Made by a program: the position numbers and the translations under genes
Source: Paragonimus skrjabini miyazakii
Lineage: Eukaryota; Platyhelminthes; Trematoda; Plagiorchiida; Troglotrematidae
Reading direction: 5' to 3'
Length of the DNA: 64,000 nucleotides
Assembly (NCBI GenBank): GCA_014338405.1
Contig: JTDE01000896.1
Coordinates: 1-64,000 of the forward strand
Shown here: positions 24,301 through 36,300 of the stretch, piece after piece
Numbering within the stretch: position 1 is the first letter of the stretch
Layout: the number at the start of each line of letters is the position of its first letter
Notes under the pieces: model-generated
Databases searched by the model: none
What the model saw: the letters and a program-made list of their open reading frames with translations, nothing else
What the model was told of the DNA's origin: nothing

Positions 24301-27300
24301 ATACATATACGTATGAAGAAAACTCTGATATGCATCACGAAAATCCGCCGTAATTAAATTGTTTATATTTTACCGGAACCTTTGTTAGAATGGGTTATTA
24401 AGACTGAGAAAATCAACGAAGACAAACAAAGCAAACACTTATGAACAAGTAAAATTGACAAGGTTGTGGGGTCGTTTTCAGGATCAGCTGTGTTGTGTGA
24501 AGCAGATTCGGTTGGGGTGTGACCAAATCATTTGACGTTCGTCCTCGCCGACTTCCCATAAGAACAGGATATAGAATGACATCATATTTTTTGTTGGTTT
24601 AAAGTCAAACATTAAAAATTTACTGCATTATTCAAATATATAATTATCACAAAAAGCCATGTATCGGTTCAGAAAGTTGTCAAAACTCCAAAAGTTTTTA
24701 TCACAAGAGTGAATGCGTATTTATGACATAAAATAAGGTAACTGTTTAGCGTTCTTAGCCGAATAGCACTGTTCTAATACAAAATTTGACCATAGGAGGT
24801 GTTACAGTTTACCACGATGGAAATAGAACATGTTCCACCTACAACAACATAGAGTTCATCACAAAAATTGAGCACTTGCTGGGTTGAAATGTTTTTGAAG
24901 CCATTACCCATGACGTATTCACCAAACTCTTTGTGTGCTTTGCACCACTGAGTCAGATACACAATACAGAAAGAGTGAGAGATACATGTAACTGCTCACA
25001 AGGATCATTATGCACTAATGCCGGTATGATAAACATCGTTACAAATGGCCATAAATTTCCCGTTAACATAAATTGTTTTAGCCAGCCTACTTCTGTTGTA
25101 TTTGCTAGGCTCGCTCTGCTCTTGCTAAGGCCTGTGAATAAGTTTCGTACTCGCCATGACTATGAGTTTAACTCAGCCCAGTTTTGTGAGGAAATCCTGC
25201 TGACTGCTCCTTCTGTGGAGAAAAATTAGGTGTGGACAAATAACCACATCAGAACTTCAAATCGTTTTCGCTTGTGAATAATTGCCTACTTGCCAGTGTT
25301 CGTCCACGGTAGTCAGTTTAGCGCTGATCACTTACATCACGATTAGCACTTTCCGTCAGTTGGAGGCTGCCAAAAGCTTTGAACCTGGTGTGCGGTGTTT
25401 GTCATTCATCTTAGGCAATAGAGAATTGAGCTTGACAAAAACAGAACAGCCAGAACTTCAGTAATTTGTAAAGCCCCCTAAACCTTTTTATCAGACCAAG
25501 TCAAAAGAATTACTGAACAATAGTTTTGATATAGTTTCAAGCAAATGTCTGCAAGTTTTATAGCTTACATTGTATTTTCTTATTTATACAAGGTGATGAT
25601 TGTGCTTGAAAGATGAATTATGCGTAGGTAACGCTTACCTGATACGTTTTGATGACAATGTAAAGCATGTTCATTCCAGAGAGGTCAATAGCCTCGATAC
25701 AACCATGTATTACAGAGATCATTCATTAATATAAATATGATGAACCCGATAGGTTTTTCTATGAGACGAAAATGTTCGAGGTATTGACTTTTGAGCCTGC
25801 ATTCTGACCCAGAAGATTCTTATGTGTAATTTTTTCGTAGTTTGTGATTTATTCTCTAGATTTTGTAAGACAGCCACTTTTGGTTCCAGCATTTTTAGTC
25901 AAACAGAATTAACCTACATTCGATAAGCGTGTAACAAGCAGTATAGGAATATGAGCTTTCTTCTTTGGATTCAAGTCAGTTATGTATAAAATTTCAGGTA
26001 TGCGCAATGATGAAACCAAAATTGAGACCACTTTATCCGTTGACACAACAGAGCTCTCAAAGACATAATGGAGACGCTACGACGTGTGTCAGGTTTAAAA
26101 AAATATTAAGGCATTACAAATTTAACTGGAAAACTGGGAATATATTCATTATTTTCACATCGCAAGTTGTATGAATATACATATCAAAATATCTGATATT
26201 CAAAATAACACTTCATGAATAGCAAAACTGATTTCGTCAAATCGATGTAAATGTTAGCTGCCTTACTCAATAGAGGTCTTCAGACGAAAGGCACAATTGC
26301 CTCGGCATCTAGTGAGTCTGCACCATTAAAAACAGAAGTTGAGTTAATGCACCATCTTTTTATGATTAACCTCGCTTTTTCTTTATAAGGACGTACAGTT
26401 GAAGTGAATACATTGGATTGAGCATCAAACATTCACTCAGTAAAGATGTAATATATGTTTTACCAAAATGTAATAATGCTACCAAGATAGAACCAAGTGG
26501 ATGGATACTTTCCGGTTGGTACAGCAGTGGCTTTGTTTGCTCAGAGTAGCTGCTCTCCTAATCCTGATCGTTGTATTCACTAACGATATGCTTACCGGGA
26601 AAATCATGTAACCTTATTTTCTGTTCCAATATAAGAATCTTCACTAGGCACCACGGCACATCAAACACCACACAGAAATACCAAAATATCAATGTAACTT
26701 CTTGCTGATATGCGACAATGAAATATCCATGTCAGTTCTTGAAGACTTGTAGCCTTTCAAAACATAATAAGTAAGGTGCAATTGCTGCGTCAAATTTTAG
26801 GGCTTGTCAATAATACACACTCTCATTTGACCAAAGCCTTGAATCTAAGCTGGCTTTCATATGATAAACTTCTTGCTTCCCAGGTTGTTGACCATACTTT
26901 ACGAGAGATTAGATTATCAGATGAATACTATCGGCCACATTTTCCCTTCATTCATACTCAGATTGACCGACTGCTCAGAATTTAAATAGACTGACTGTCC
27001 CTTCAACTCCTTCATATGGCCTAAAGTGTAATCGACCATTCTCATCACAAAAGTCTTTCCTTCAAAATAAATCGCAGAACTCACCAGCGCTAAAGATCGA
27101 TAAGTTAACCATCGATAACCAGTATGGATTTCGGTTGAAATTATCCCAAAACCAAAAACACCAAAATATAGAACATTTTAACTAAGTAAAATTTCTGACA
27201 TACACCTCACAAACTGCTTGTACATCGGCACCAAATATGAAAACTGCGAGGAATCATGTGCTTTATTTTGCCAAACAACGCTACTCAAAAAGTTATTTGA

Positions 27301-27713
27301 CATTTTCTGCAAAACGAAAAGATGCAAGTCTTCAGAAGCCAGTTAACCAAATTTGCGCGTACAATTATATGGTAGTTTTATTAAACAAAGCCAATGAAGT
27401 TAAAAGCCATCGCCATACAAGTTTGGTCTGCTAAGGGAAATCTCAAAGATGGCGTCTAATACATGAATGAACCAACTGGAACTGATCGTAGAACATACTA
27501 TTCATAATGAAACTCAACAACACTGGTAAAGACAGAGTCAGTTAATACACATCGCTATGTGAAGATGCCGGTAGTGACTTATTTAATCTATGGCAATATC
27601 ACAGAAATCAGTTCCGTATATTTTAATCACGCAAGTATTCTAATGTATAGGTACAGGAATAAACAATGAGATCCATTATCGCAACCCGTGTTCAAGTTGA
27701 GAATAAATTGTTA
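18362..27713. other. Long stretch without a recognised element; one exon-like segment
   Basis: Apart from the exon-like open frame at 19250-19418 (listed separately), only short ORFs on both strands were seen, the longest about 105 codons (21779-22096, minus). None shows a recognisable domain. No tRNA, ribozyme core or family repeat was found. The stretch ends at an assembly gap. Confidence 0.45.
19250..19418 (+). CDS. Possible terminal exon with one transmembrane segment, function unknown
   Basis: A good splice acceptor (ACCTTTGTTTCATTCTAG, AG at 19248-19249) precedes an open frame that ends at a TAG at 19416. After one carried-over base it encodes about 55 residues. The first ~30 are strongly hydrophobic (ILLNILCLALLVYFICAVSI, continuing to VLAW) and are followed by the basic KRK and a hydrophilic tail. 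This layout fits the C-terminal exon of a single-pass membrane protein. No AATAAA was seen close downstream and no partner exon was identified, so a chance ORF remains quite possible. Confidence 0.25.
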
Positions 27714-27813
27714 NNNNNNNNNNNNNNNNNNNNNNNNNNNNNNNNNNNNNNNNNNNNNNNNNNNNNNNNNNNNNNNNNNNNNNNNNNNNNNNNNNNNNNN
27801 NNNNNNNNNNNNN
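27714..27813. other. Assembly gap (100 N)
   Basis: Exactly 100 undetermined bases, the usual placeholder for a gap of unknown size. Translations crossing it are artefacts. Confidence 0.98.
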
Positions 27814-27955
27814 TGCGGACTGGTGATGCAGGTTATACATTTTCGGCATATTCGCTGCATCGTTGAGCCTGAATTAAACAGATTGTTTAGATATCAACGT
27901 GGACAATCAAATGTAACAGAGAAGGGAAGCAAGATGTCAAATCCAAATCACTTTG

Positions 27956-28320
27956 CTGATGGGTAGTGAGGGATTTGGTTAATTTCAAATTGAACTTCAC
28001 CCACAGTTGACTGCAGCTATCGCATTCCCATAGATTTTCGGGTCGACCCCTTTCGAAAAAAGCATAAGACCCGAGTTTCGCTCATGTTAAAACTTGTCAG
28101 TAGTGTACATCCTTGCCAATGCCGGGACTAGAACTCCGACCACGCTATCATGAGGCAACTGTGTTTACCACTCCACAATTGACTCCACATTAGGCACGAC
28201 CGAATTACCATATGTGAACGCTCAATTATTTTTGCATGTGATTAATGATCCAGTTGCCCGATAGTCCCGATAGGAGACAAAGTTACTGTCTGCTAATTTC
28301 AATCGTAGTAACGATGACCC
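27956..28320 (-). mobile_element. Hammerhead SINE-like element, subfamily B, single copy
   Basis: Minus-sense copy that starts on the plus strand with the tail complement (CTGATGGGTAGTGAGGGATT), then AACTTCACCCACAG, the hammerhead region, the tRNA-like region and the 5' body as far as GATGACCC. It shares with the copy at 31635 the diagnostic changes CATAAGACCCGAG and CATGTTAAA, which define a subfamily distinct from composites 1, 3 and 57540. It lies 140 bp after an assembly gap; no target-site duplication was identified. Confidence 0.82.
28062..28106 (-). ncRNA. Hammerhead relic in subfamily B copy, core mutated
   Basis: On the minus strand the core reads CTGACAA, losing G8, while GAAA and the TC site remain. 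Stem III is CTCGGG and no longer palindromic. Stem I (ACACTA against TTATGC) is mostly unpaired. Predicted inactive. Confidence 0.65.
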
Positions 28321-31300
28321 AACAAGCAGTTGTGGCTGAACACAAAACACTGACTTTAAACTTCGGATAAAAAGCATCTTATTAGATCCCAGTGTTTGGC
28401 TATTGAACATTAAAACCAGCTCACATGTCACGGTTAGACGGATTACACTGACATTGCATCATGCAAACAGGGCGGGTAATGGGCGTCGCGGTCTGCTTTT
28501 TTTAAATATGCTGCAGTAAATTACTGCGTCTCTGTGAACTTCCGCTCCCTTCGGCCACTGGTTTTATGCACATTGCTTTTTTAGATTTATAAGTAAAATA
28601 CGGTAGCACTGTTCAACTTATGAAGGATACTGTCTTGGTGCAGTAGTGTATTCCAGTTTCATTACAAGCAGTCCGAGGAGATTGTTCAAGTCCGTTGTTA
28701 AACCGTATCCTCATTGGCGACACGCTTTCCATGTTGAACAATCTGGTTGGTAGTGAGATTTAGATGTGGTTTCTAATGTTTTGCAATAAAACTTTGCAAT
28801 TCGGAACCTGCACAGTGGATAAAATAGTGTGTGCTTTGCTTCATAAGAGGAATTTCATGCGCGCACTTGTTTCCTCCGACTGCTCATTCAGTAGTTTGAT
28901 GTTCCAGTTAATTCAACGGTTCTTCTCTAGAAATTGTCTCTTGCAATCTAGTATTATTGATTATCAGACAGGGTTTTCCAGCTTATAAGCTATTTTCTCT
29001 TCCAGTGTTTTTCAAAATTGTGTTGTGTTCTGGAATATCCGAAAGTATCAAACCAAAGCTTAAAAATTCAGTTTTATAAATGCTTATATAAAGTGTGTAT
29101 TTGAAATCCTGGGAATGTCCGAAGTTATCACCCAACTGGAAACGTAAGTGACCCCGGGTCTGATTACCATGGTTTATTTTGGTTCGCTACAATCACACTG
29201 TATGCTTCAATATCAAGTACAAAAATAGAGAAATAACACACACCTACTTATATTTGTTTTTACTTATTAAAATGTTCGCAAGATACTACTTCTTAAGAAA
29301 GTGAGCCTATGTTGAAAATGACAGGTGTTGAACAATTTATATACAGTGTAACGTATAGAAAGATTTTCGGTAAATTATTCAGATTTTTTGTAACTTATTA
29401 TCGAGAATTCGAAACTATGAACGGCTAGATTATACGAAAGCCCACATCAATTATCCAGATGTTTTAAGCATGGCTGCGTTGAACTTAAGTAGGTATATTT
29501 TTTTACCGCAGCAAAATTTCTTCGGAATCCATGAACATGGCATTATTGCCAAAGGCTCTCTTGAGTTTACTTTTTAATTTGGGGAAGCAGTTCGATTTTA
29601 ATTACCGGCAGTTTCTTAAGGTAACAACGAATAACTATATCCACAGGGGTTGGTGGAATTCGACTACTTCATCTGTAACATACACAGTTCATTTAATATC
29701 AGTGCGAAAACATTTTTCAAAACGTTATTTCCAAGGAGGTTACGTTGCACAGTTGGTTGCCATATAATGTTTGTTCCCTCACTCACTTACTCACTCATGT
29801 ACAAATCAGATTTTGTGCAACATAATTGACAGTATTATCTTGTGTAAAGGCAGATTTGATGTTAAGGACAGATATGCCGTTGTTTGCAATTTTAAATTTT
29901 TTAAATCAAAATATTTAAGTCAGCTGCGCAGGTAATGTCGCTGTGTGGGTATAACAAAACCTTTTTATCTATCATTTATTCTCGGCATGACCGCACGATA
30001 CCCATACTTAGGGTCATGGGTTTGAGGCATTGTTTCAAGTCCGCGATGTCCAGAATCTGCGTATATGGGTCTCACATCTTTAAGCATACCTCGTACTATG
30101 TACACGTTTCAGCGTTGCGTATTGCCATTCACGTTGAAATGCAAGTTGAGTGCGGTCTCATATATATCATCAGAGTAAATTCCAAAAGAGTATACAGTAT
30201 ATGAGTTTATTGCAAAATTACACTATTATAGGTTTAAGAAATACAGTTGATTAAAGATTGGTTTTAGTAAAAGTGTATACTCACTTTTATACAAGCGTTT
30301 AAGTTCCATAATCAACTTCTGTGGCCTACTCACTTAATTGTACAGTCTATGATCACCAAAAAAATTAAACCAGATTTCAGGTATACGAGGTTGAAATTAA
30401 CATCAATTAGTGTTGTATTAAGAGATTATAAATCCGTTTGAAACATGTATTGAATACAGACATACTGTTGATTACAATTATTTTTAATGCACATCTGGTC
30501 GTGACTGAAAACCAGCAGGCGCATTTGATTCCGTGGTCTGTCTACATCCGTAATAATTGCCTGTTAACAGCTCGACTACAGGGCTATTTGGAATAGGCAT
30601 AAAAATCCGTAGTTTGGGGTAAGTGCATTAGAAACCATTAGCACTTACTAGGTTGACAAAAGATCGAGCTACAACAGATATTATTGTGCAACTCACTGTC
30701 AGTCTTGTTAGTACAACCAGCGCATATAGCAAATAACTTTCACATGTAATGCTGAATGCTCTAGTCATGGTTTTTAACTCGCATAACACTCTCATAAAGC
30801 CCTTCAGTACAACAGTCAAACGATCATTGTTAATTTACACGACATAAAAAACGTATTGCAATACAACTGCCAGTAATAAGGTGGATTTCACAAACTAGTG
30901 GAATTTAACTGCCTATCAAATTCGTTCGTGGGAACTACGATACGTTGTGTTTTTTAATTAAACTTCCACAAACGTGGAGGTACCAAAGTTTAATTTGTGC
31001 AAGTAGCCCAAAGAATGTATAATCAAAGAGAACCGTAGAGGCACTTCAGAAACCGGCTGACCCGCCGTTTACAGCTGGCTGAGACTTGAAAATTACCACG
31101 TAGACCTACCATGTACTTTATATTCGTTGGATATCACGGCCCGTTTTGTGATAAGTTAACAAAATGAAATATTTGTTTTTGAACCAGTTATCATTAACTG
31201 ATAGTTTACTCTTAATTCTGTCATGTATATTGTTTTGTTTAACGAAATTTTACTTCTTTAGAAATATCAAAATCCGGTTAACTTTTTATCTTTAGTTTTG

Positions 31301-31622
31301 GGACAAAATATGAAGAAATAATGTCAACACTACAAACCCTTTCGGCTTCAATGTGAATAAAGCGAAGCGTAGTTAACTGGCCTACAACGTGGGCAGTTAA
31401 TAAACTCAAAATTTGTGAGGCGTGAGTAAATGGATAAGATGTAGTTGACATTTTTTGTGATATAAATTAGTAATCAGCAATAACACGGAACAGAATATTC
31501 TTCCCAAAATTATTTGTTCCACTGGTAGTCTGTATGAGTTGAAACCTATCCGCATCTGAGAAATTACGTATTGCTTTTTGAAATCTAATCGTTCAATGGT
31601 TCGACGTTTTACAGGGAAAAAG
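28321..31622. other. No recognisable gene
   Basis: Short ORFs up to 89 codons on both strands without family resemblance, no RNA gene, and no repeat copy recognised. Confidence 0.45.
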
Positions 31623-31634
31623 TGTAACAAATAT

Positions 31635-31909
31635 TTCAAATTGAACATCACCCACAGTTGATCACATCTATCGTATTCTCATAGATTTTCCAATCGACTT
31701 TTTTCGAAAAGAAGCATAAGACCCGAGTTTCGCTCATGTTAAAGCTCGTCAGTAGTACATATCCTTGCCAAAGCCGGGACTAGAACTCCGACCACGCTAA
31801 CCTGGGGCAACTGTGTTCACCACTGCTTCACTGATCTGCCATTAAACACGAATGAATTACCATATATATGAACGCTCAATTATTTTCGCTTGTGAGTAAT
31901 GATTAGTAA
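31635..31909 (-). mobile_element. Hammerhead SINE-like element, subfamily B, with target-site duplication
   Basis: A 275-bp minus-sense copy bounded by a perfect 12-bp direct repeat, TGTAACAAATAT, at 31623-31634 and 31910-31921. In sense order it holds a 5' remnant, a tRNA-like region with box B near 31780-31790, a hammerhead with intact core bases, and the tail as far as GTGATGTTCAATTTGAA. It lacks both the outermost tail and the 5' ~130 bp of the full unit. The duplication length and the truncations fit target-primed reverse transcription of an RNA. Confidence 0.88.
31714..31758 (-). ncRNA. Hammerhead ribozyme in subfamily B, core intact, stem I mispaired
   Basis: On the minus strand: GTACTA, core CTGACGA, stem II GCT...AGC (3 good pairs plus a wobble), GAAA, CTCGGG, TC, TTATGC. 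All catalytic bases are kept, but stem I has mismatches near the core and stem III is not palindromic. Activity is doubtful. Confidence 0.65.
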
Positions 31910-31921
31910 TGTAACAAATAT

Positions 31922-34258
31922 GCTTGAATCTAGGTTAACTACCTCTACTTCCGGTTACAACCTCCATGAATAACCGCAGGTACTTAAGTAACGATGTGCC
32001 TCTGGCATTTCTTCGGTTGGCCTAAAAGAGTTTCTTATTACTTTTTATTGATTTCAATCAGCTTTTTATGTAATCTATATTTATCTAATTAGAACTGGGT
32101 CGATAGTTTAAAAGTTTAGAAGGGACAATTAGGAACACAAGATCATAGGCAATACTCTAGTCTAACCAACGTTATGGTTACTTGTAAGTGAATCGCTCTT
32201 TAATGCGTTTTTAAGCCAAATGCTGAATGATTGTTGAGCATAAAAAGCTTTCGTTAAAGGGTAAAATGATATTCGATGCAACTGAAAATGATTGACTCGA
32301 ACACTGATCTGATTTAATGTGAAATAACAGATTTGGATCAATAATCAGCTGCTTTCTCTTACACTTTTAATTCTGGCCATCATGTACACATATGTACTAC
32401 AATTGATTACTCCAGAAATCTTGTTGTGATCGTAACCGTGGTGTGCGTGTAAGTGAGTTAAATGTCATAATCACTGATGAGCCATGTGTTTTGTTTGATT
32501 CATAGATTTTAGTAATGATTCAATTTGTAAGACTACAGTATCCGTCAGTTGAATGTCAGTTGAAAAACCGAATTGCCTATAAGGAATTTTATTAGATCTG
32601 TTAATAGATTGCCAACATATCTTCCGAATACTATCATAATTGATGGCCATTCTAACTCACATGATTCTCGTAGGACAGACGTAGAAATAGTTTTACATAG
32701 AGCGAGCCGTAGTTTGCGAAGCTGCTTTGTACTAATCACTTGCGGTTGAATTTATGAACTGGTTGAGAGCAGGACGCAGAACAAACATGCAAATACCTTG
32801 AGGTTAATTTTCAAATGATTTAGGTTGTGAACAAAATGTAAGGCTTCGACGCAGCATATGGACAACATTTTAAAGTCGAACAATTATTTCACCAGTTTAT
32901 AAGGTCGATTTTATTTCATCCATTCGAAACATAAAACCGTTTACTTTTACCGGGGCTATCCTAGTCCACCAGTAACAGCCAAATCTCGGCACACAAAAGA
33001 TGTAGAAGTAATCAACATACTACGCAACCGATACTATGCGCTGAATCTATAATTAATGGCTGCATGATAAATGAGAGGAAATTAGAGCTCATTTATTGAC
33101 GTTTTCTGATTACATTCCAGAGAACAATATAATGATGGTTTCTTAAATTATTAATTACTCTGTAGTAATAGATGATAGCAAAATTTTTGGATATATTTGG
33201 AGAACATTTTGCAGCGTTCAAATATAACCCCATAGTTGGCCACCGCCTCTCACCCTAAAAGGAATGTGGTTAAATTATATTTTATTATAAGACGAAACGC
33301 ATCAATAGTCACAAACATCAAACGCGGATCCATGCATCACACAGATCTATTTAAGAATTAATTTGATTTGTTTACGATAAAATCGCGCACTTTGGCTATG
33401 CATGTTTCTTGAAGCTTTTACTCGTTACAATTCATTGAGAAACAGAGCGCGTACACAGTGTTTTATGTGCAAATATGACGAGGTGTTAAAAAGAGAAGCG
33501 ATTAAATGTTCAAACAAACTGACCTTCTTGTATGTTGTAAGTTCCGATACTTATGCTGAATTGGTTTCAATTCTTTCGTAGGTATAAGAAATAAGGACAT
33601 GTCACAAGCAAGTTTTTATGAGACTGCTCACGGTTCAATGAAGTCAACTTAAAAAAGCGCGCTGTTTATTCAGCCTCTTCATCTATTGAATATTTACGTA
33701 ATTTTGCACCGGACTTTGTAGCCTCAAATTGTTGACATTTCAATGAAGGTTTTCATTTGACTAGCTGTAAACAGTCACCATATTCATAAAAGAAACATAA
33801 GCGTAGAGGAAGCAAGTTGTCAAACAATTTCCCGCTGTTGTCCACAAGTTGATTTCACCCACATTTACTTAAACACCTCAAATGAGTTTCGTCCAGATAT
33901 TTATAATTTTGGAATTACGGCAACAGAAATTTGATTCTTTAGTGACGGATACTATAAGGCTTGTTATATCAGTAGTTTCTCATCATAGCCATATCTTTCA
34001 TAAATGTAGCCCTAGAACTTTCCAGTAGTTACCAAAAGTTTCTTGTAGTGCGAGAAGTAACATCACATGCTTATCGTCCTCCAATTGATTATATGCTCAC
34101 AAATTGATATCACATCAGTCACTAGTGTAACCACTGATTTTAAAAACTATCCCTTTATTCCGTCTTTTAAGTAAATTAACTTCTTCAGAGTTCACAAAAT
34201 GCACACCCCATTTGTGCCTAACGCAGTCCTATTATATATATCTTCTGGTATTTTTCAG
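31922..34258. other. No recognisable gene upstream of the candidate exon
   Basis: Only one ORF above 60 codons (32545-32739, minus) and no recognised element. Upstream exons of the plus-strand gene may lie here or further left, but none could be supported. Confidence 0.4.
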
Positions 34259-34772
34259 TAATGTTGATCAAAACAGCAAACGTTTACTGCGACCCGGGCT
34301 GCAAATTTTCTCAAACAACGAAACTAACATCAGAATCTATTTGGTGGACACACGACGGTAGCAAGCTGCCTCCATTATCTTTTCAGATGTACAACCAGTG
34401 GGACAGTTTTGAACCAAAACACTCTGGTTTCGATCTGGCTGCTGCCACAGAAGGCTGGCAACAATTACGCTTGTCTGACGATCGGAGGTTTATATGGGTA
34501 CAGCAGCTTTGTTTGGATCAACAAACCAACGCCAACGAAACAAATGGCGCAGCGAAAGTTCAATATGCAACAAAACCCATATTCCATGCGATGGCAGCGA
34601 TTCCAAACGCCTGGTGCAGAAATAGTTATTCATCCCGTTCATTCGATCATAATTCAGCACGGTATCCGCAGACTGTCAGGGCTTATCCAATTTATTACCG
34701 CATAGAGTGTTTTGAAGAGTTGAACAAAAATGATCAAAAGTACCTGGTTCGTGTACAAATTATTAATCACAG
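34259..34772 (+). CDS. Candidate coding exon A of a spliced plus-strand gene (possible CP2/grainyhead-like transcription factor)
   Basis: A 514-bp exon bounded by a good acceptor (TCTTCTGGTATTTTTCAG, AG at 34257-34258) and a strong donor (CACAG/GTAAGA at 34773). It enters in phase 1 (two bases complete a codon) and leaves in phase 2. It encodes 170 full codons of hydrophilic, non-repetitive sequence containing WWTHDGSKLPP, AAATEGWQQLRLSDDRRFIW and, near the end, YPIYYRIECFEELNKND. This is the longest non-transposon open frame in the window. The part itself matches no family I can name; the link to CP2 proteins rests on exons C and D. The ATG at 34261 lies right at the splice acceptor and need not be the start. 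A 98-codon ORF in another frame (34409-34705) is probably a shadow. Confidence 0.55.
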
Positions 34773-35774
34773 GTAAGACAGGCATATATTTCCTTCATTG
34801 AAACGAGTCTTTATTATACACACCAGACGATCTATTCAGACTGTTATGTGTATATTTCCATTTTAAAAATTGCGTATAAAGCATTCGCAGAACTCTTGAA
34901 CAGTAAGCATTCTGTGCATCAACTCTACATCAGAGATAAAATTTATAAAGTTCGTTCACTGTTTTTTACAGAAACTGATGTACTTCATCAGCCTACTTCT
35001 AACTTTCATAAAAACTAGATTGAATAAATGAAGTTTGTCTTTTCGAACTTGTGTGCAAGCTTTGTTACAAACATTTCAATGAAATTTGTTGTATTGCATG
35101 AAATCCTTTGTATTCGCCAAGATATCTAACAACTGTTCGTGTCGTTCATCTCACACTAATTATGGTCGTGAAACGCTGAGTATGCTCACAGAAAATATGG
35201 GGGACTGAACATGCATCAAGATCCCAAATGGCGCCATAACTGTGCAGTGCAAGTTGCTACAAGTAATGTGTTTTCAGTCCACAAAATAGTCCCAACTCAC
35301 TAACCAAGCTTGTGCTTCCAGAGAGCTTGTTCTATCAACCACATAGTGCGTATCCTACCACACATATACTGAAATCATTTTGAACACTCAGAAGTAAGTT
35401 TCCGCTCGATACTAAATACTTTGTAAACCTTAGTTTGATGGAGACATTTTCTATAATATAATTTGTAGTAAACTCAAGATTTTCCCAAGTGGATTTTAAT
35501 ATATTCGTTAGAAATTGCATAAAACCTAATCACACATGCTTATGTTCATAAGTTTTAGCTGAATTTCTAAATAAATCTATAAATGTTCTGTTTGAAATTA
35601 TAACTTCGAATCGTTTGTTGCTAAATTTACATACCCACGCTTTTGGCTTACAGATTTTCATTATAAAGCAGTACGATGGGAATACGTACTAAGGAAACCG
35701 TTTACTGTTCTCTGCTTCAGCACTGGCTTTATTTCGTTTACGTTCGATGATTTCAGAGAATCCTGATTGCAAAA

Positions 35775-35867
35775 TATCCTGGACTTAAGCTGGATTCAAA
35801 CCAGCAACACAGACACTATGCCTAGATGCGGCAACTGTTTCCCGGTATAAACTAGGAGGCCAGTCCA
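35775..35867 (-). repeat. tRNA-derived SINE, second family, copy 1
   Basis: On the minus strand a T-arm-like segment GCTGG-TTTGAAT-CCAGC (35789-35805) gives a near-perfect box B. The preceding sequence (GGCCTCCTAG, GTTGCCGCAT, TAGGCATAGTGT) follows the copy at 48690 closely. Box A is degraded. It lies head-on against the plus-strand copy at 35885. Confidence 0.6.
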
Positions 35868-35884
35868 AAAGCTTAAAATTTTTA

Positions 35885-35960
35885 TATATGGTAGAGCACT
35901 TGCTCCGCCCGCGTATGCTGTTTTTGTTGTTTGTTTAAACCCAGCCGAGATCCAGATCAT
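35885..35960 (+). repeat. tRNA-derived SINE, second family, copy 2
   Basis: GGTAGAGCACTTGCTCCGCC resembles the D-arm and anticodon part of a tRNA, and GTTTGTTTAAACCCAGCCGAG the T arm. It is the same type as the copy at 36170 (GGTAGAGCGCTTGCTG). With copy 1 it forms a closely spaced inverted pair. Confidence 0.5.
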
Positions 35961-36164
35961 TTGCGATTGCGATTCTTTTACATTATCGTGACTGTCAAAA
36001 TACTTAACAGTGATAAAATTTCATTGTTTGTAAATGACTTGTAGAGTCCAGCGTGAACTGAAACAGAACTTTTGCCTGGGCGTTCAGCCTGCTGGAATAT
36101 TCCGTAGATTATATAAAACACCGTGAATTGGGTAGTTAACTAAGTTCATGTGTGAATCTTCCGG

Positions 36165-36300
36165 TCTTTCCGCCTGACTCCGCTACCAAGTTGGTAGAGC
36201 GCTTGCTGTATTAAGGTACGCTGTCTCAATCGTTGGGTCGAACTCGGCTGATGGCCGAAGTTTCGCAGCTGAGTCACATATGAAATGTTAGATCTGCCGG
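36165..36300 (+). repeat. tRNA-derived SINE, second family, copy 3
   Basis: AGTTGGTAGAGCGCTTGCTG resembles the D-arm region of a tRNA, and GTTGGGTCGAACTCGGCTG supplies a box B (GGGTCGAACTC). The tRNA-like part is followed by AGTCACATATGAAATGTTAG, similar to the 3' part of the copy at 48690. It does not fold as a functional tRNA. Confidence 0.55.

Noticed and set aside
27666..27966. ORFs reading through the N run (also at 39333-39678)
   Set aside because: The translation crosses 100 undetermined bases, so the frames are artefacts.
32472..32495. CTGATGAG motif
   Set aside because: No GAAA or stem II within range; chance occurrence.
36245..36275. CTGATGGCCGAAG resembling a hammerhead core
   Set aside because: The last core A is G, stem II would be one or two bases, and no matching stem I or cleavage site is present.
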